A stretch of 55,277 nt of DNA. Source: Candidatus Latescibacterota bacterium. Lineage in GTDB: Bacteria > Latescibacterota > UBA2968 > UBA8231. Every line of letters starts with the position of its first letter. Within the stretch, counting starts at the first letter, position 1. The notes beneath the pieces were generated by a model. That model searched no databases. It had not been told where the DNA came from and saw nothing but the letters and a program-made list of their open reading frames with translations. Of the stretch, positions 1-7,961 are shown piece by piece. The stretch spans positions 16,583 through 71,859 of the forward strand of contig JAGWBY010000005.1 of assembly GCA_021295675.1 (NCBI GenBank), given 5' to 3'. The translations under genes were made by a program, and so were the position numbers.

Positions 1-66
1 ACCTTCGCGGCACGACCGCGAATCCACCACCCGATCTTCTTCACAATTGCAATAGGGACACCGCAT
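1..66 (-). CDS. nrdR: NrdR transcriptional repressor, N-terminal fragment (cut by window edge)
   Basis: Only the first 22 codons are inside the window. They read MRCPYC...VVDSR, which matches the start of the NrdR zinc ribbon (family pattern MRCPxC...VVDSR). NrdR is known to repress ribonucleotide reductase genes in response to (d)ATP. A perfect AGGAGG ribosome-binding site lies 8 bases before the ATG (plus-strand positions 75-80). It follows tonB on the same strand after a 101-bp gap. The identification rests on a short stretch, but the motif is very characteristic. Confidence 0.8.
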   Translation of the reverse strand, partial: MRCPYCNCEEDRVVDSRSCREG

Positions 67-135
67 AGACTAATCCTCCTAGCGTACGGTGGACGGCGTT
101 TGGGTGGGGAAGAAGGGGAAGGAAAGTAATACTAA

Positions 136-164
136 ATATAATAAAAATAGGAAGATATTAGCAA
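136..164 (-). promoter_or_regulatory. Possible sigma70-type promoter for nrdR
   Basis: On the minus strand TTGCTA (159-164) is followed after 17 bases by TTATAT (136-141), inside an AT-rich patch between tonB and nrdR. Spacing is ideal and the -35 is 4/6. This is pattern matching only; nrdR may also be read from the tonB operon. Confidence 0.35.
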
Positions 165-167
165 CCG

Positions 168-824
168 TTAGTTAAGCCTGAAGGTGAAGGGCAAGCTAAC
201 CCAAACCTTGACGGGCCTGTCGTTTTGCATCGCCGGCGTAAACTCCGACTGGAGAGCGGCGGCTTTGGAGGCCTCGTGGAAGACCTTGGGACCCGTGATC
301 TCGCCAATCTGCTCGACCTTGCCGTCTTTGCCGACTAGCGCCGTGACAAACACCTTGCCGGTGATGTTGGCCTTCTGGGCAGTAGGCGGATACTTCGGCT
401 TTACTCTCTTGGTGAGCCTAGGTTTCTTCTCGACCCGCCACAACTCGACGATCTCCTCTTCCTCTTCCAACTCAACTTCCTCAACCTCCTCCTCCTCTAA
501 TGGTGGCGGCGGTGCCAGATCGTCGAGATCGAGGTCGAGATCGGTGTCCTCAATGGTCACGTCATCCGGGACATCCGGGTTGTCGGTGGGCACGGGCACG
601 ACCGGTCGGGCTGGCGGTGGGGGCCGGCGCTCCTGTTTAGTCTCGGGAATTTCTTCGAGTTGGATGATAATCGGCTGTTCGGGTTTGGCGTAGGCGTCGG
701 GCTCAAAGCTGGGGAAGAGGCCAAAGAGGGCCGCGTGCAAGAGGGCGGAAAAACCCGTGCAGGCCCATATCGTCTTCCGGTACGTCAACCGCAGGTTGGC
801 TTCAGGCTGTTTGCCACGAATCAT
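168..824 (-). CDS. tonB: TonB family energy transducer
   Basis: This 218-residue protein has the TonB layout. A short cytoplasmic N-terminus is followed by one membrane anchor (about residues 18-38), a proline-rich periplasmic stretch (about 66-80), a very acidic stretch (about 85-128, runs of Asp and Glu) and a C-terminal TonB fold (about 140-218, with the family pattern PKYPPTA...G.V.V...V..DG.V). TonB carries proton-motive energy from ExbB/ExbD to outer-membrane receptors. Its ATG overlaps the stop of the upstream exbD by one base (TAATG), so it is the last gene of a TPR-exbB-exbD-exbD-tonB operon. The acidic linker is unusual, since the Escherichia coli TonB linker is Pro-Lys/Glu-Pro. No TonB-dependent receptor is in the window, so the cargo is unknown. 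Confidence 0.9.
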   Translation of the reverse strand: MIRGKQPEANLRLTYRKTIWACTGFSALLHAALFGLFPSFEPDAYAKPEQPIIIQLEEIPETKQERRPPPPARPVVPVPTDNPDVPDDVTIEDTDLDLDLDDLAPPPPLEEEEVEEVELEEEEEIVELWRVEKKPRLTKRVKPKYPPTAQKANITGKVFVTALVGKDGKVEQIGEITGPKVFHEASKAAALQSEFTPAMQNDRPVKVWVSLPFTFRLN

Positions 825-1234
825 TAGTCCAACTCCCGCTTGGTGGAGAAATTGACCCGCAGGGCCTCGACCTTGCGCAATTCCTCCATGACATCGGAAA
901 TCACCCCGAACTCAGAGTCCTTATCGCCTCGCAATGAGATGATCAACCGAGGATTGGCCGTCAGGTACTTATGTACCAGCTTGCCCACGTCGGCAAGCGG
1001 TATGTTCCGGTCTTCAATACTGATAACTCCCTCGCTATTGACCCATACCTGCAATACGTTGCGGCGACTTTCGAGCTTCTCAATTTTTTCAGCTTGTGGC
1101 AATTCCACCGGCACGCCCCTATAGCGCACGAAAACCGTCGAGACCATAAAAAACACGAGGAGCAAAAAGGATATATCGGCCATGGAAGCCGTGGGAATGA
1201 CGCTAACTACTTTGGCTTTGCGTGCGAATTTCAT
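824..1234 (-). CDS. exbD: ExbD/TolR family biopolymer transport protein (second copy)
   Basis: This 136-residue protein has a short basic N-terminus, a single membrane helix (about residues 19-38) and a periplasmic domain, as in ExbD/TolR. Asp20 at the start of the helix (TASMADISF) corresponds to the proton-carrying Asp of the family. It would form the proton-driven motor with the ExbB encoded upstream and power TonB. It starts with ATG three bases after the preceding exbD stop, with a purine-rich GGAAGAATAG before it, and its own stop overlaps tonB. It shares the PTASMAD signature with the adjacent copy but differs in the periplasmic part, so the two may form a mixed dimer (inference). Confidence 0.92.
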   Translation of the reverse strand: MKFARKAKVVSVIPTASMADISFLLLVFFMVSTVFVRYRGVPVELPQAEKIEKLESRRNVLQVWVNSEGVISIEDRNIPLADVGKLVHKYLTANPRLIISLRGDKDSEFGVISDVMEELRKVEALRVNFSTKRELD

Positions 1235-1237
1235 CGA

Positions 1238-1651
1238 CTATTCTTCCGGGTTGGCAATCGAGATTTTGGTGGCCCCGGCCAGTTTGAGCTCGTCTAGTAC
1301 ATCGACGAAGGTCCGATAGGTGGCTCCGCGCTCGGTCTTGAGCGAGACGATCAGATTCTCGTTTTCCCGCAGACGCCCCTCAATTCGCACCTTGAGTTCG
1401 GCAAACGGCACAGGCGTTAGCTGTTCATTTTCAAAAAAGGCAACTTGGTCGCGGGCGTTGATCCACACGTTGAGAATATTCTTTTCTCGTATTTCCTTGG
1501 TCTCGCCCACCGGCGGCAAGTGCAACGAGAGGCCCTTGTCTTGGTTCATCGTGGTCGTGACGAGGAAGAACACGATCAACAGAAAGGCGATATCCGCCAT
1601 CGAAGCCGTGGGGATTTCCGGGGCAACCCGGCTCTGGCGCCTCCCGATCAC
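1238..1651 (-). CDS. exbD: ExbD/TolR family biopolymer transport protein (first copy)
   Basis: This 137-residue ExbD/TolR homologue has one N-terminal membrane helix (about residues 19-38) carrying the conserved Asp20 in PTASMADIAF, then a periplasmic domain. The start is GTG at 1651, two bases after the exbB stop, which indicates translational coupling. It belongs to the ExbB-ExbD-TonB energising complex of the inner membrane. Tandem exbD genes are common in FCB bacteria and related phyla. Confidence 0.92.
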   Translation of the reverse strand: MIGRRQSRVAPEIPTASMADIAFLLIVFFLVTTTMNQDKGLSLHLPPVGETKEIREKNILNVWINARDQVAFFENEQLTPVPFAELKVRIEGRLRENENLIVSLKTERGATYRTFVDVLDELKLAGATKISIANPEE

Positions 1652-1653
1652 GT

Positions 1654-2214
1654 CTAGGCTCTGGCCGTCTGCTCAGTCATATCGGCGATGATCTTATCGA
1701 TGCGATTGGCGCAGAAATTGTAGCAAAACTGGATTAGGATGCCCACGATCAAACCCGAGGCCGTGGTGATTAGAGCCTCGGAAATACCACCCGCGACCAT
1801 GGACGGCTCGACGTCGCCGGCTTCCTTAATCGCCTGAAAGGCGTTGATCATACCGCTGACCGTGCCCAAGAAGCCTATCATCGGTGCTAAGTTGGCTACT
1901 GTCGAGAGCCAGACCATGCCGCGCTCGAGAAAGGCCATCTCCACTGCGCCGGAATTGTCAATGGCTTTCTCGACGTGGTAGATCCCTGCGTGGATAACCG
2001 AGGCAACCGGACCGCGCGTCTGTGAGCAAAGCTCGGCCGCTGCATCGGGGCCCTCGTTTGCGAATGTCTCTTCGAGGTTCGCAAAGAAATTCGCCGCGTC
2101 GATCGACGACCGCGACAGATTGAACAGGCGCTCAATCGCTACGGCAACGCCGATGATGAGCAGAATGAGCAGGGGCCACATGGCCCATCCGCCGTCTTGA
2201 AAAAGCTCTACCAT
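1654..2214 (-). CDS. exbB: MotA/TolQ/ExbB proton channel family protein
   Basis: This 186-residue protein has the three-helix ExbB/TolQ pattern: helix 1 near residues 11-32, helix 2 near 105-128 with the family-typical APMIGFLGTVSGM stretch, and helix 3 near 145-167 (LITTASGL). It forms the pentameric proton channel of the TonB or Tol motor. The ATG at 2214 has a good ribosome-binding site (GAGGAGA). It sits between the TPR gene (52-bp gap) and two exbD genes. TolQ versus ExbB cannot be settled by sequence alone, but the presence of tonB and absence of tolB/pal favours ExbB. Confidence 0.93.
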   Translation of the reverse strand: MVELFQDGGWAMWPLLILLIIGVAVAIERLFNLSRSSIDAANFFANLEETFANEGPDAAAELCSQTRGPVASVIHAGIYHVEKAIDNSGAVEMAFLERGMVWLSTVANLAPMIGFLGTVSGMINAFQAIKEAGDVEPSMVAGGISEALITTASGLIVGILIQFCYNFCANRIDKIIADMTEQTARA

Positions 2215-2266
2215 TTTCTCTCCTCGCGATTATTGTTAGTCCCGGTCCAACAGACCGGAGCGATGC

Positions 2267-3415
2267 TTAGTTTTGCTCCTCTTGCGTCTCTCCACCACCG
2301 AAGAACTGCCGCTTGAGCTTTTCTTCCTCGGTCTCGGGCGGCCGGAGCTGCCAGATGCGCTGCTGGGCCACCTTCTCCCAAGCTGGATCGGCTTTGGCTT
2401 TCTCAAAGGCGGCGATGGCCCCTTCCTCGTCGCCCTGCCTCACCAGATTGTCGCCCTTGAGCAGCAGCAAGTGTGCATCCTTGGGATTTACCTTCAGCCC
2501 CCGCCCCAGCCACGCTTTTGCCTCGGCTAACTCGCCGCGGCCTTGGTGCCACTCCACTAGCTCAGCTATGCTCTTCACATCCTTGGGATCAGCCTCGACC
2601 ATGCCCTTGAGGCCCTCGACATGCATGGAGTCGTTGCCCGCTTCAGAGGCGATTGATGCGATCCGGTTATAATAGGAGTAGGCGTTCTGCGAATCCAACT
2701 GCGCCAACTGCACTAGCCTTTCATAAGCCCCTTTGACATCGCCAACCTCTAGCTCCAACTCGACGATACTCTCCAGTTGGTCAGCACCGCCCATCCCGCC
2801 CTCGACTTGGCGTTTACGCAACTGAAGAGCCTGCTCCACCTGCCCTAGCTCTTGGTGTAACACTGCAAGTATTTCAATGAGTTCAGCGTCTTCTACTCCA
2901 GTCGTGTCTTCACGATCAGCCTCGACTAATTGCTCGTAGTGAACGATAGCCCGCTCATTGCGGCCTTCGCGGCGATAGAGGTCGGCCAGCTTGCGACGGT
3001 CAGCAGCATTCGGCTTTTTGAGTAGCGCTCGCTCCAAGCTCAAAGCAGCCGAATCGACTTCGCCGACAGCTTGGTAGATCGTGTAGAGGAGCCGATTGGA
3101 ATTCAGATGTAGCGAATCGATGCTCACCGCCCGGCGCAGTGCGGTGCGAGCGTTGTCCAAGTCCTTCTTTTCTTTGTAATAGAGTTGCCCCAAGAAGTAG
3201 GCGGCCGTCAACTCTTGGGGACTATATTGCAAAACAGTAGTGTAATAGCCTATGGCCCTGTCGTATTCTTTGTTTTGGCGAGCCGTTTTGGCGTAGTATT
3301 TATACTTGCGGATTGAATCGGCTATTGCAGCTTCATTCTCAGTGGCCCTAGCGTCGGCACCTAATACTAAGATGCAAATCGCTAGCCCTAGTATACGCAG
3401 CAGATTGCATTTCAC
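2267..3415 (-). CDS. Secreted tetratricopeptide-repeat protein of the TonB operon
   Basis: This 382-residue protein starts with a signal peptide (about residues 1-24, hydrophobic core then ADARA). It continues as TPR repeats across almost the whole length, for example YDRAIGYYTTVLQYSP and NERAIVHYEQLVEAD. It probably acts in the periplasm as a protein-protein adaptor. It is the first gene of the exbB-exbD-exbD-tonB operon; TPR proteins are often found next to such motors. The specific partner is unknown. The C-terminal tail is Glu/Gln rich. Confidence 0.85.
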   Translation of the reverse strand: MKCNLLRILGLAICILVLGADARATENEAAIADSIRKYKYYAKTARQNKEYDRAIGYYTTVLQYSPQELTAAYFLGQLYYKEKKDLDNARTALRRAVSIDSLHLNSNRLLYTIYQAVGEVDSAALSLERALLKKPNAADRRKLADLYRREGRNERAIVHYEQLVEADREDTTGVEDAELIEILAVLHQELGQVEQALQLRKRQVEGGMGGADQLESIVELELEVGDVKGAYERLVQLAQLDSQNAYSYYNRIASIASEAGNDSMHVEGLKGMVEADPKDVKSIAELVEWHQGRGELAEAKAWLGRGLKVNPKDAHLLLLKGDNLVRQGDEEGAIAAFEKAKADPAWEKVAQQRIWQLRPPETEEEKLKRQFFGGGETQEEQN

Positions 3416-3758
3416 GGTGAATAATCCTCGATATGGCTACGATCTCCGAGACGCGACAATTTGCGAGTTCATTGTCATTACTTAATGCAGCCTTCGTAGA
3501 GTCGTCAAGATATGTATTTACTGTTTGGGATGCAACTTTTAAAGGCCACCTTCATACATAACAACTCCACCGTTACATCTTTGCAGCGAATGCGTTACAT
3601 TTTTGCGGATCGCCGCGCGTTTATAGATTGACAAGTATTTATTTTTAATGCACTTTATTCGCTTTATAGCAATATGATGAATAGCGCGTTTATTCGAACT
3701 AGCGCCACGTTCACTTCTGCCGAACTCGAGCGGCAGGGCTAATCTGAGAGGGGCAGCC
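3416..3758. promoter_or_regulatory. Divergent intergenic region between the TPR/TonB operon and accD
   Basis: These 343 bases separate two divergent genes and should hold both promoters. A perfect TTGACA at 3628-3633 points towards accD, but the best -10-like hexamers downstream are off-spacing, so the accD start site is not fixed. The nonamer GCGCGTTTA occurs twice (about 3615 and 3684). The region is more AT-rich than its neighbours. No convincing gene or RNA was seen in it. Confidence 0.5.
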
Positions 3759-4625
3759 TTGAACTGGTTTGAAAAAATGAAATCTGGGATTAAGTCCCTA
3801 ATAAAGCGCGAAATTCCCCAGGGGCTCTGGATCAAGTGCAAAAAGTGTGGCCACTCCAATTACGAGACGGACCTGCGACGCAGTCACTGGATCTGCCCGG
3901 AGTGCGCCTTTCACCACCCTATCGGCCCCGAGCAATACATCGACCTCCTCATCGACGACGGCACTTTTGTCGAAATCGACCAAGACGTGGTGCCCGTTGA
4001 TCCACTCAAATTCAAAGGCTACAAGGACAAGATCAAGCAGGGACGGCGCGAAGGCGACACCAAGGAATCCGTACTCACCGGCGTCGGCCAAATCGACGGC
4101 CAACCCATCGCCCTCGGGATCATGGACACGCGCTATCTCATGGGTACTTTAGGCAGCGCGACTGGCGAAAAAATCTGCCGCCTCATCGATCGCGCCATAG
4201 CCGACCACCGCACCCTGATCATCATCTCCCAGTCAGCTGGCGCTAGGATGCATGAAAGCGCCTATTCCCTGATGCAAATGGCCCGGATCAGTGCCAAGCT
4301 CAACCAACTCTCGCAAAAGGGCTTGCTCTACATCTCCATTCTCACCGACCCCACCTACGGGGGAGTCACCGCCAGCTTCGCCATGCTCGGCGATATCGCC
4401 TTGGCCGAACCTGGGGCGCGCATCGGATTTGCGGGCCAAACCGTCATCCAGCAGTTCCTCGGCACGGATGCCCCCTTTCCAGAGGGCTTTCAAATCGCCG
4501 AGACTGTCCTCGAACACGGCTTTATCGACCGCATCGTCCCGCGCGACCGCATGGCAGCGGAATTGGCGCGTTTGATCGCTCTGTTGGCCCCGCAGCCTGC
4601 TGGCCAAACCGCGATGAACGCCTAG
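3759..4625 (+). CDS. accD: Acetyl-CoA carboxylase, carboxyltransferase subunit beta
   Basis: This 288-residue AccD catalyses, with AccA, the carboxyl transfer from biotin to acetyl-CoA that starts fatty-acid synthesis. The N-terminal zinc ribbon is intact (Cys27, Cys30, Cys46, Cys49). The crotonase-like carboxyltransferase core shows the family stretches SQSAGARM, LTDPTYGGVTASFA and GFAGQTVI. The start is TTG at 3759, preceded by GAGAGGGG, and it gives the usual NWF N-terminus. The length is normal. accA is not in the window. Its stop overlaps the stop of the convergent barrel gene. Confidence 0.97.
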   Translation: MNWFEKMKSGIKSLIKREIPQGLWIKCKKCGHSNYETDLRRSHWICPECAFHHPIGPEQYIDLLIDDGTFVEIDQDVVPVDPLKFKGYKDKIKQGRREGDTKESVLTGVGQIDGQPIALGIMDTRYLMGTLGSATGEKICRLIDRAIADHRTLIIISQSAGARMHESAYSLMQMARISAKLNQLSQKGLLYISILTDPTYGGVTASFAMLGDIALAEPGARIGFAGQTVIQQFLGTDAPFPEGFQIAETVLEHGFIDRIVPRDRMAAELARLIALLAPQPAGQTAMNA

Positions 4626-4644
4626 AAGTTGTGTCCTAGGTTCA
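4615..4644. terminator. Possible bidirectional hairpin across two convergent stop codons
   Basis: TGAAC-GC-CTAG (4615-4625) can pair with CTAGGTTCA (4636-4644), a 9-bp stem with a 2-base bulge and a 10-base loop. It covers the ends of both accD and the opposing barrel gene. There is no T tract, so its role as a terminator is uncertain. Confidence 0.35.
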
Positions 4645-5935
4645 TCCAGACATCCACTTGCTCGGCGGCGACGCCCGTGCCCATGCGAATCACGAGATCG
4701 GTGTCCCAGACCATTCGCACCCCGGCACCGCCGCTGACGTGCATGCCGGCCCACCCGATCTGATCCAAGTCGGGCCAGACTCGGCCCGCATCAAAAAACA
4801 CTACACCCTGCCACTCGACGTACTGCCCGTAAAACCAGATGTCGTACAGTTGGTAGCGCAATTCGATATTGGATAAAAAACGCACGTCGTCTGTAAACCG
4901 CTGGGTGTCGAAACCTCGCAGCGAATCGCTGCCGCCCAACCCCTTAACTCGGCGACTGCCTCCTATTTCGCCATAGGCATAGAGGGGTACCTCGCCACTG
5001 AGGACCTCCAGTACGAGGCGGTGAGAGAAATTTATCCGAGGCGACAGCGGGACGTAGTAGAAGTTGGTCAGGGTTACGCGGCTAAAGTCAATAGGCTCAA
5101 AGAGCAGCGCTAGCAGGGAGTTGCGCGCCGACTCGTACGACCACTCCTGAAAGAAACCGCGCCGTGGCACCACTTCGTCGTCGCGGGTATCCCACTGGAG
5201 AGTCGCACTAATAAACCCCGAAAACCCATCTATCACTCCATCTGGGGTGCCGCGCTCCAAATAGAACGCCTGCGTACCGCGCTGGTCCACATCGACGCGC
5301 TCCAGCCCAAAACCGACCGACATGGATACCGGACCGTACAACTGGCGAAAAAGGCTCACCAAGATCCTCGGGTTTCTTTCTAGAATGTAATAGTAGTAGT
5401 TCTCATCCTTGAAATCAGCGCTCTTAGGCTTGATGAAATCTCGATTGAATGCGCTATTGTTGCCCAACCCATAGTAGCGCGTGCGTATATTGCGCTCGCG
5501 GAACAACTCCAGTCTCAGGCCGAAACCCGTCCCCGAAATCCGGGGCACCCTCAGTCGCACGCGATTTTTTACTTTCCCCTCAGAAGACTGCTGGACGTGC
5601 AATGTCAGCTTGTAGAGATAGGGCTGCCGCCGGTAGTCAGCCCAGTGGACGCGTGCGCCCCAATTCCAGCCCGTGTTGGGGCTGAGATAAGCAAACGGTA
5701 GGCCGGTGACGCCATAGGGAATGCCCCGCAGGGTAAACTGACGTCGCTTTGCCATCCAGCGCACGGCTTCCACGGTCTGCTCGGTCGCCGCCTGCGAGAC
5801 TTTGGTCAGCAGCGGAGACGAAGGCTGCCTTTGAGTGGAATCGACGCGGACCTCGCCCTCACCCCATGTGCTCTCTGCGAACAATAGGACGCCGATGCAA
5901 CTGCCGTTTGCGAGAAGCCGCTTAACCACGACCAC
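4622..5935 (-). CDS. Omp85/TamA-like outer-membrane barrel without POTRA domains
   Basis: This 437-residue protein has a weak signal-like N-terminus (GTG start at 5935), a roughly 60-residue linker, and then alternating amphipathic strands typical of the bacterial surface antigen (D15/BamA) barrel. It includes GGSRRVKGLGGSDSLRGF, which resembles the conserved (V/I)RGF loop, and ends in aromatic F (LGHNF). Canonical BamA and TamA carry periplasmic POTRA repeats; none are seen here. It begins within the last codons of surE, so the two are co-translated. Likely roles are outer-membrane insertion or translocation, or phospholipase-like surface proteins of the same fold; the sequence does not decide. 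Confidence 0.75.
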   Translation of the reverse strand: MVVVKRLLANGSCIGVLLFAESTWGEGEVRVDSTQRQPSSPLLTKVSQAATEQTVEAVRWMAKRRQFTLRGIPYGVTGLPFAYLSPNTGWNWGARVHWADYRRQPYLYKLTLHVQQSSEGKVKNRVRLRVPRISGTGFGLRLELFRERNIRTRYYGLGNNSAFNRDFIKPKSADFKDENYYYYILERNPRILVSLFRQLYGPVSMSVGFGLERVDVDQRGTQAFYLERGTPDGVIDGFSGFISATLQWDTRDDEVVPRRGFFQEWSYESARNSLLALLFEPIDFSRVTLTNFYYVPLSPRINFSHRLVLEVLSGEVPLYAYGEIGGSRRVKGLGGSDSLRGFDTQRFTDDVRFLSNIELRYQLYDIWFYGQYVEWQGVVFFDAGRVWPDLDQIGWAGMHVSGGAGVRMVWDTDLVIRMGTGVAAEQVDVWMNLGHNF

Positions 5936-6776
5936 CTTGCTTCCCTACACCTTCAGGTGTGAAAATGCCGCACTCAAAGCGCTGGCGATCAAGCGAGCTT
6001 ATCGGGGTATCAAGCGAATAGCGAAGCGGCGTAATCGCGACTGCGCCGCGCGCCAAGGCTTCCACATCGCTGTTGGCTCCATCGCCAACCAACTGCAACT
6101 GACAGCTATGGTATGCGAAGTGCGGCTCGTCTTCACGCCGAGCGAATAGCGGACCATAGCTCGTCTTCGCCAAACCCGTCATGCACCTCGGGGATTCTCG
6201 CTTGGTACTAGCGGGCATGTTTACTGCGATCATGTCGGCACCAGCCGGCAACCCCCCGCGCAAGGTCTCGGCGGCGATGTCCGCAGTGACGGCCGCCGCC
6301 GCCGCGACCAGCGCGTCGAGCGCGGGATCGAGCTGCCGACATCGCCGCCAGCGCGCAAAAGCCGGTTCGGGCAACTCCAGCGAAAAGGCTGCGGATGGCA
6401 CCCCGGCGAGAAAGCCTTCTACAGCCGCCCCTATGGTGCCGGAACTCAGCGTGAAAGCGAGACCGGAGTTGACGCCCATATTGATGCCGGAAATGACTAG
6501 AGCCGGCTTTGCAGGACAGAGATTGTGGATGCCGATATGGGCGCAGTCGGCGGGCTTGCCGGTCAACGTCTGGACGGGAAAGCCGTCGCATTCAATCTCG
6601 GCCAGCACCAATGGCTCAAAGCGGCTCATACTCTTGCTGGTCCAACTGCATTCCGCCGCCGGCACGACCACGCATAGCTCGGTCAACTTGGATAGCTCCC
6701 GCAGCAAAGGTACCAAAAGAGGCGAATCAGCACCGTCGTCGTTTGTCACCAATACTTGGGATTTTGCAGCGGTCAC
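5922..6776 (-). CDS. surE: 5'/3'-nucleotidase SurE
   Basis: This 284-residue SurE homologue has the family motifs in order: an N-terminal NDDG metal site (Asp13, Asp14), a serine-containing loop (SWTSKSM, about residue 45), and SGINMGVNSG with the metal-binding Asn. SurE hydrolyses nucleoside monophosphates (and in some species polyphosphate) in stress metabolism. It is slightly longer than the usual 250 residues, with extra length in an alanine-rich helix region. It overlaps the start of the barrel gene by 14 bases. Confidence 0.93.
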   Translation of the reverse strand: MTAAKSQVLVTNDDGADSPLLVPLLRELSKLTELCVVVPAAECSWTSKSMSRFEPLVLAEIECDGFPVQTLTGKPADCAHIGIHNLCPAKPALVISGINMGVNSGLAFTLSSGTIGAAVEGFLAGVPSAAFSLELPEPAFARWRRCRQLDPALDALVAAAAAVTADIAAETLRGGLPAGADMIAVNMPASTKRESPRCMTGLAKTSYGPLFARREDEPHFAYHSCQLQLVGDGANSDVEALARGAVAITPLRYSLDTPISSLDRQRFECGIFTPEGVGKQGGRG

Positions 6777-6856
6777 AGTTGGTTTTTCCTTCGCTACGGA
6801 CGCGCTCTAAGCTGGAGATATAATAACAATCCGCCGTTCGGCTCCCAATAATTTCC

Positions 6857-6886
6857 TTGCTTAGCGGCGGCCTGCGGTTCTATTAT
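6857..6886 (+). promoter_or_regulatory. Predicted promoter placing transcription start at the next gene's ATG
   Basis: TTGCTT (6857-6862), an 18-base spacer and TATTAT (6881-6886) form a plausible sigma70 promoter. The expected start of transcription lies at about 6892-6894, and the next gene's ATG is at 6894. No ribosome-binding site precedes that ATG, so the message could be leaderless. Confidence 0.45.
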
Positions 6887-6893
6887 TTTCATA

Positions 6894-7157
6894 ATGGATG
6901 CCACCATTCTCCTACAGGAACTTGAAACTCTTGCCGCAGGCTTGGGCATCGAGGTGCGCTACGACGACTTTGAAGGCCAAGGCGGGCTTTGCCGCTATGG
7001 CGGTAGATCCTACTTGATCGTCAATCGCCAACTCAATACCGAAGCCCGGGTGCATGTGTTATGCCGTGCTCTTGCACGGCTGTCTCTCGATTCAGTCTTT
7101 ATCCGTCCCCAAGTACGGGAACGGATCGAAAAATGTAGATCACAGGCCGCCGCTTAA
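6894..7157 (+). CDS. Small conserved-looking protein of unknown function upstream of rpmI
   Basis: This 87-residue protein has no signal peptide or membrane segment. Its central motif GLCRYGGRSYLIVNRQL, followed by a helical second half ending in an Arg/Lys-rich tail, looks like a compact alpha/beta cytosolic domain. I have the impression that similar short proteins with a G-x-C-R...V-N-R pattern occur in other environmental bacteria, but no function is known to me. It is read in the same direction as the ribosomal operon, 160 bases upstream of rpmI, where infC often sits in other bacteria. No ribosome-binding site precedes its ATG. Confidence 0.7.
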   Translation: MDATILLQELETLAAGLGIEVRYDDFEGQGGLCRYGGRSYLIVNRQLNTEARVHVLCRALARLSLDSVFIRPQVRERIEKCRSQAAA

Positions 7158-7251
7158 TCGCCTACACTCCTACTGACCACGCTCCAGCATTTAGACGGGA
7201 CCGCGAATTTTCCCGCCAGAATTCACCGCCTGAAGGGCGGCCTGCTCTTCC

Positions 7252-7280
7252 TTGACAGCCCCTATGTGATAGTCTATTTT
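7252..7280 (+). promoter_or_regulatory. Strong sigma70-type promoter of rpmI-rplT
   Basis: A perfect TTGACA (7252-7257), an exact 17-base spacer and TATTTT (7275-7280) stand about 38 bases before the rpmI ATG. A good ribosome-binding site (AAGGGAG, 7307-7313) follows. This predicts a short leader of about 30 bases, leaving little room for the long L20-binding leader known from some bacteria. Confidence 0.75.
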
Positions 7281-7317
7281 TGCTTTTTCTGCCTAATTTT
7301 AAGACCAAGGGAGCATC

Positions 7318-7515
7318 ATGCCCAAAATCAAGACGCATAAATCCTCGTCCAAGCGCATCAAGCAGCGCGGATCAGGCAGCCTGAAACGGCGCAATGCCTA
7401 TGCCACGCACCTTTTGAGTGGCCGCTCGACCAAGCGCAAACGGAACTTCCGCAAAAACAGTCCGGTCTCATCCGCAGACTTAGCCAATGTGCGCCGTGCC
7501 CTGAACCTCAAGTAA
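7318..7515 (+). CDS. rpmI: 50S ribosomal protein L35
   Basis: This 65-residue, very basic protein has the L35 signature (N-terminal PKIKTHKSSSKR and a C-terminal region with VSSADLANVRRAL). It is a structural part of the large ribosomal subunit. The gene has its own promoter and a strong ribosome-binding site, and rplT follows after 23 bases. infC, the usual upstream partner, is absent from this locus. Confidence 0.98.
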   Translation: MPKIKTHKSSSKRIKQRGSGSLKRRNAYATHLLSGRSTKRKRNFRKNSPVSSADLANVRRALNLK

Positions 7516-7538
7516 GCGAGTTTAACGGAGAGTAATCC

Positions 7539-7892
7539 ATGCCACGGGTAAATCACGCCGTAGCCACCAAAAAGCGCAAAAAGAAGGTACTCAAACAATC
7601 CAAGGGTTATTGGGGGGCGCGCAGCCGCCTCTTCCGCACCGCTAGGGAAGCCGTTGACCGCGCTCAAGCCTACGCCTACCGCGACCGGCGTCAGCGCAAA
7701 CGGGACTTCCGCCGCCTCTGGATTGTCCGCATCAATGCCGCCGCCCGCCGCAACGGCATGTCTTATAGCCAACTCGTCCACGGGCTGGCCCAAGCCGGCG
7801 TTACAATCAACCGCAAGGTGTTGGCCGATCTAGCCGTGCGCGATCCGGCCGCCTTTACCGCGGTAGTCGAACAAGCCCGGCCCCACGTCTAA
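7539..7892 (+). CDS. rplT: 50S ribosomal protein L20
   Basis: This 117-residue L20 shows the family's N-terminal basic extension ([17 protein letters not shown]) and core ([23 protein letters not shown] is the typical region). L20 is needed for early assembly of the large subunit and in several bacteria represses its own operon. It is co-transcribed with rpmI. Length is normal. Confidence 0.98.
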   Translation: MPRVNHAVATKKRKKKVLKQSKGYWGARSRLFRTAREAVDRAQAYAYRDRRQRKRDFRRLWIVRINAAARRNGMSYSQLVHGLAQAGVTINRKVLADLAVRDPAAFTAVVEQARPHV

Positions 7893-7909
7893 ATTTACAC
7901 CCATCTGAC

Positions 7910-7943
7910 AAAAAGGGGCCGGCGATACGCGCTGGGCCCTTTT
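7910..7943 (+). terminator. Hairpin between rplT and pheS (terminator or attenuator)
   Basis: AAAAGGGGCC (7911-7920) can pair with GGCCCTTTT (7935-7943), a 9-bp stem with one bulged G, ending in a T-rich arm. It lies 18 bases after rplT and 18 bases before pheS. It could end the ribosomal transcript or partly attenuate reading into pheST. Confidence 0.55.
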
Positions 7944-7961
7944 CGTTCTATATAGGTCTAT

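Noticed and set aside
184..693. Plus-strand 169-codon open frame opposite tonB
   Set aside because: Low-complexity Ser/Gly/Arg text that mirrors the acidic and proline-rich tonB codons; no ribosome-binding site. It is a shadow of the minus-strand gene.
3539..3859. 106-codon minus-strand frame across the accD promoter
   Set aside because: It overlaps the accD start, has no recognisable domain and an odd composition; the region is better explained as a divergent promoter.
7226..7240. Hairpin CCGCC-TGAAG-GGCGG upstream of rpmI
   Set aside because: Only 5 bp with no T run; too weak to call a terminator for the small gene before it.
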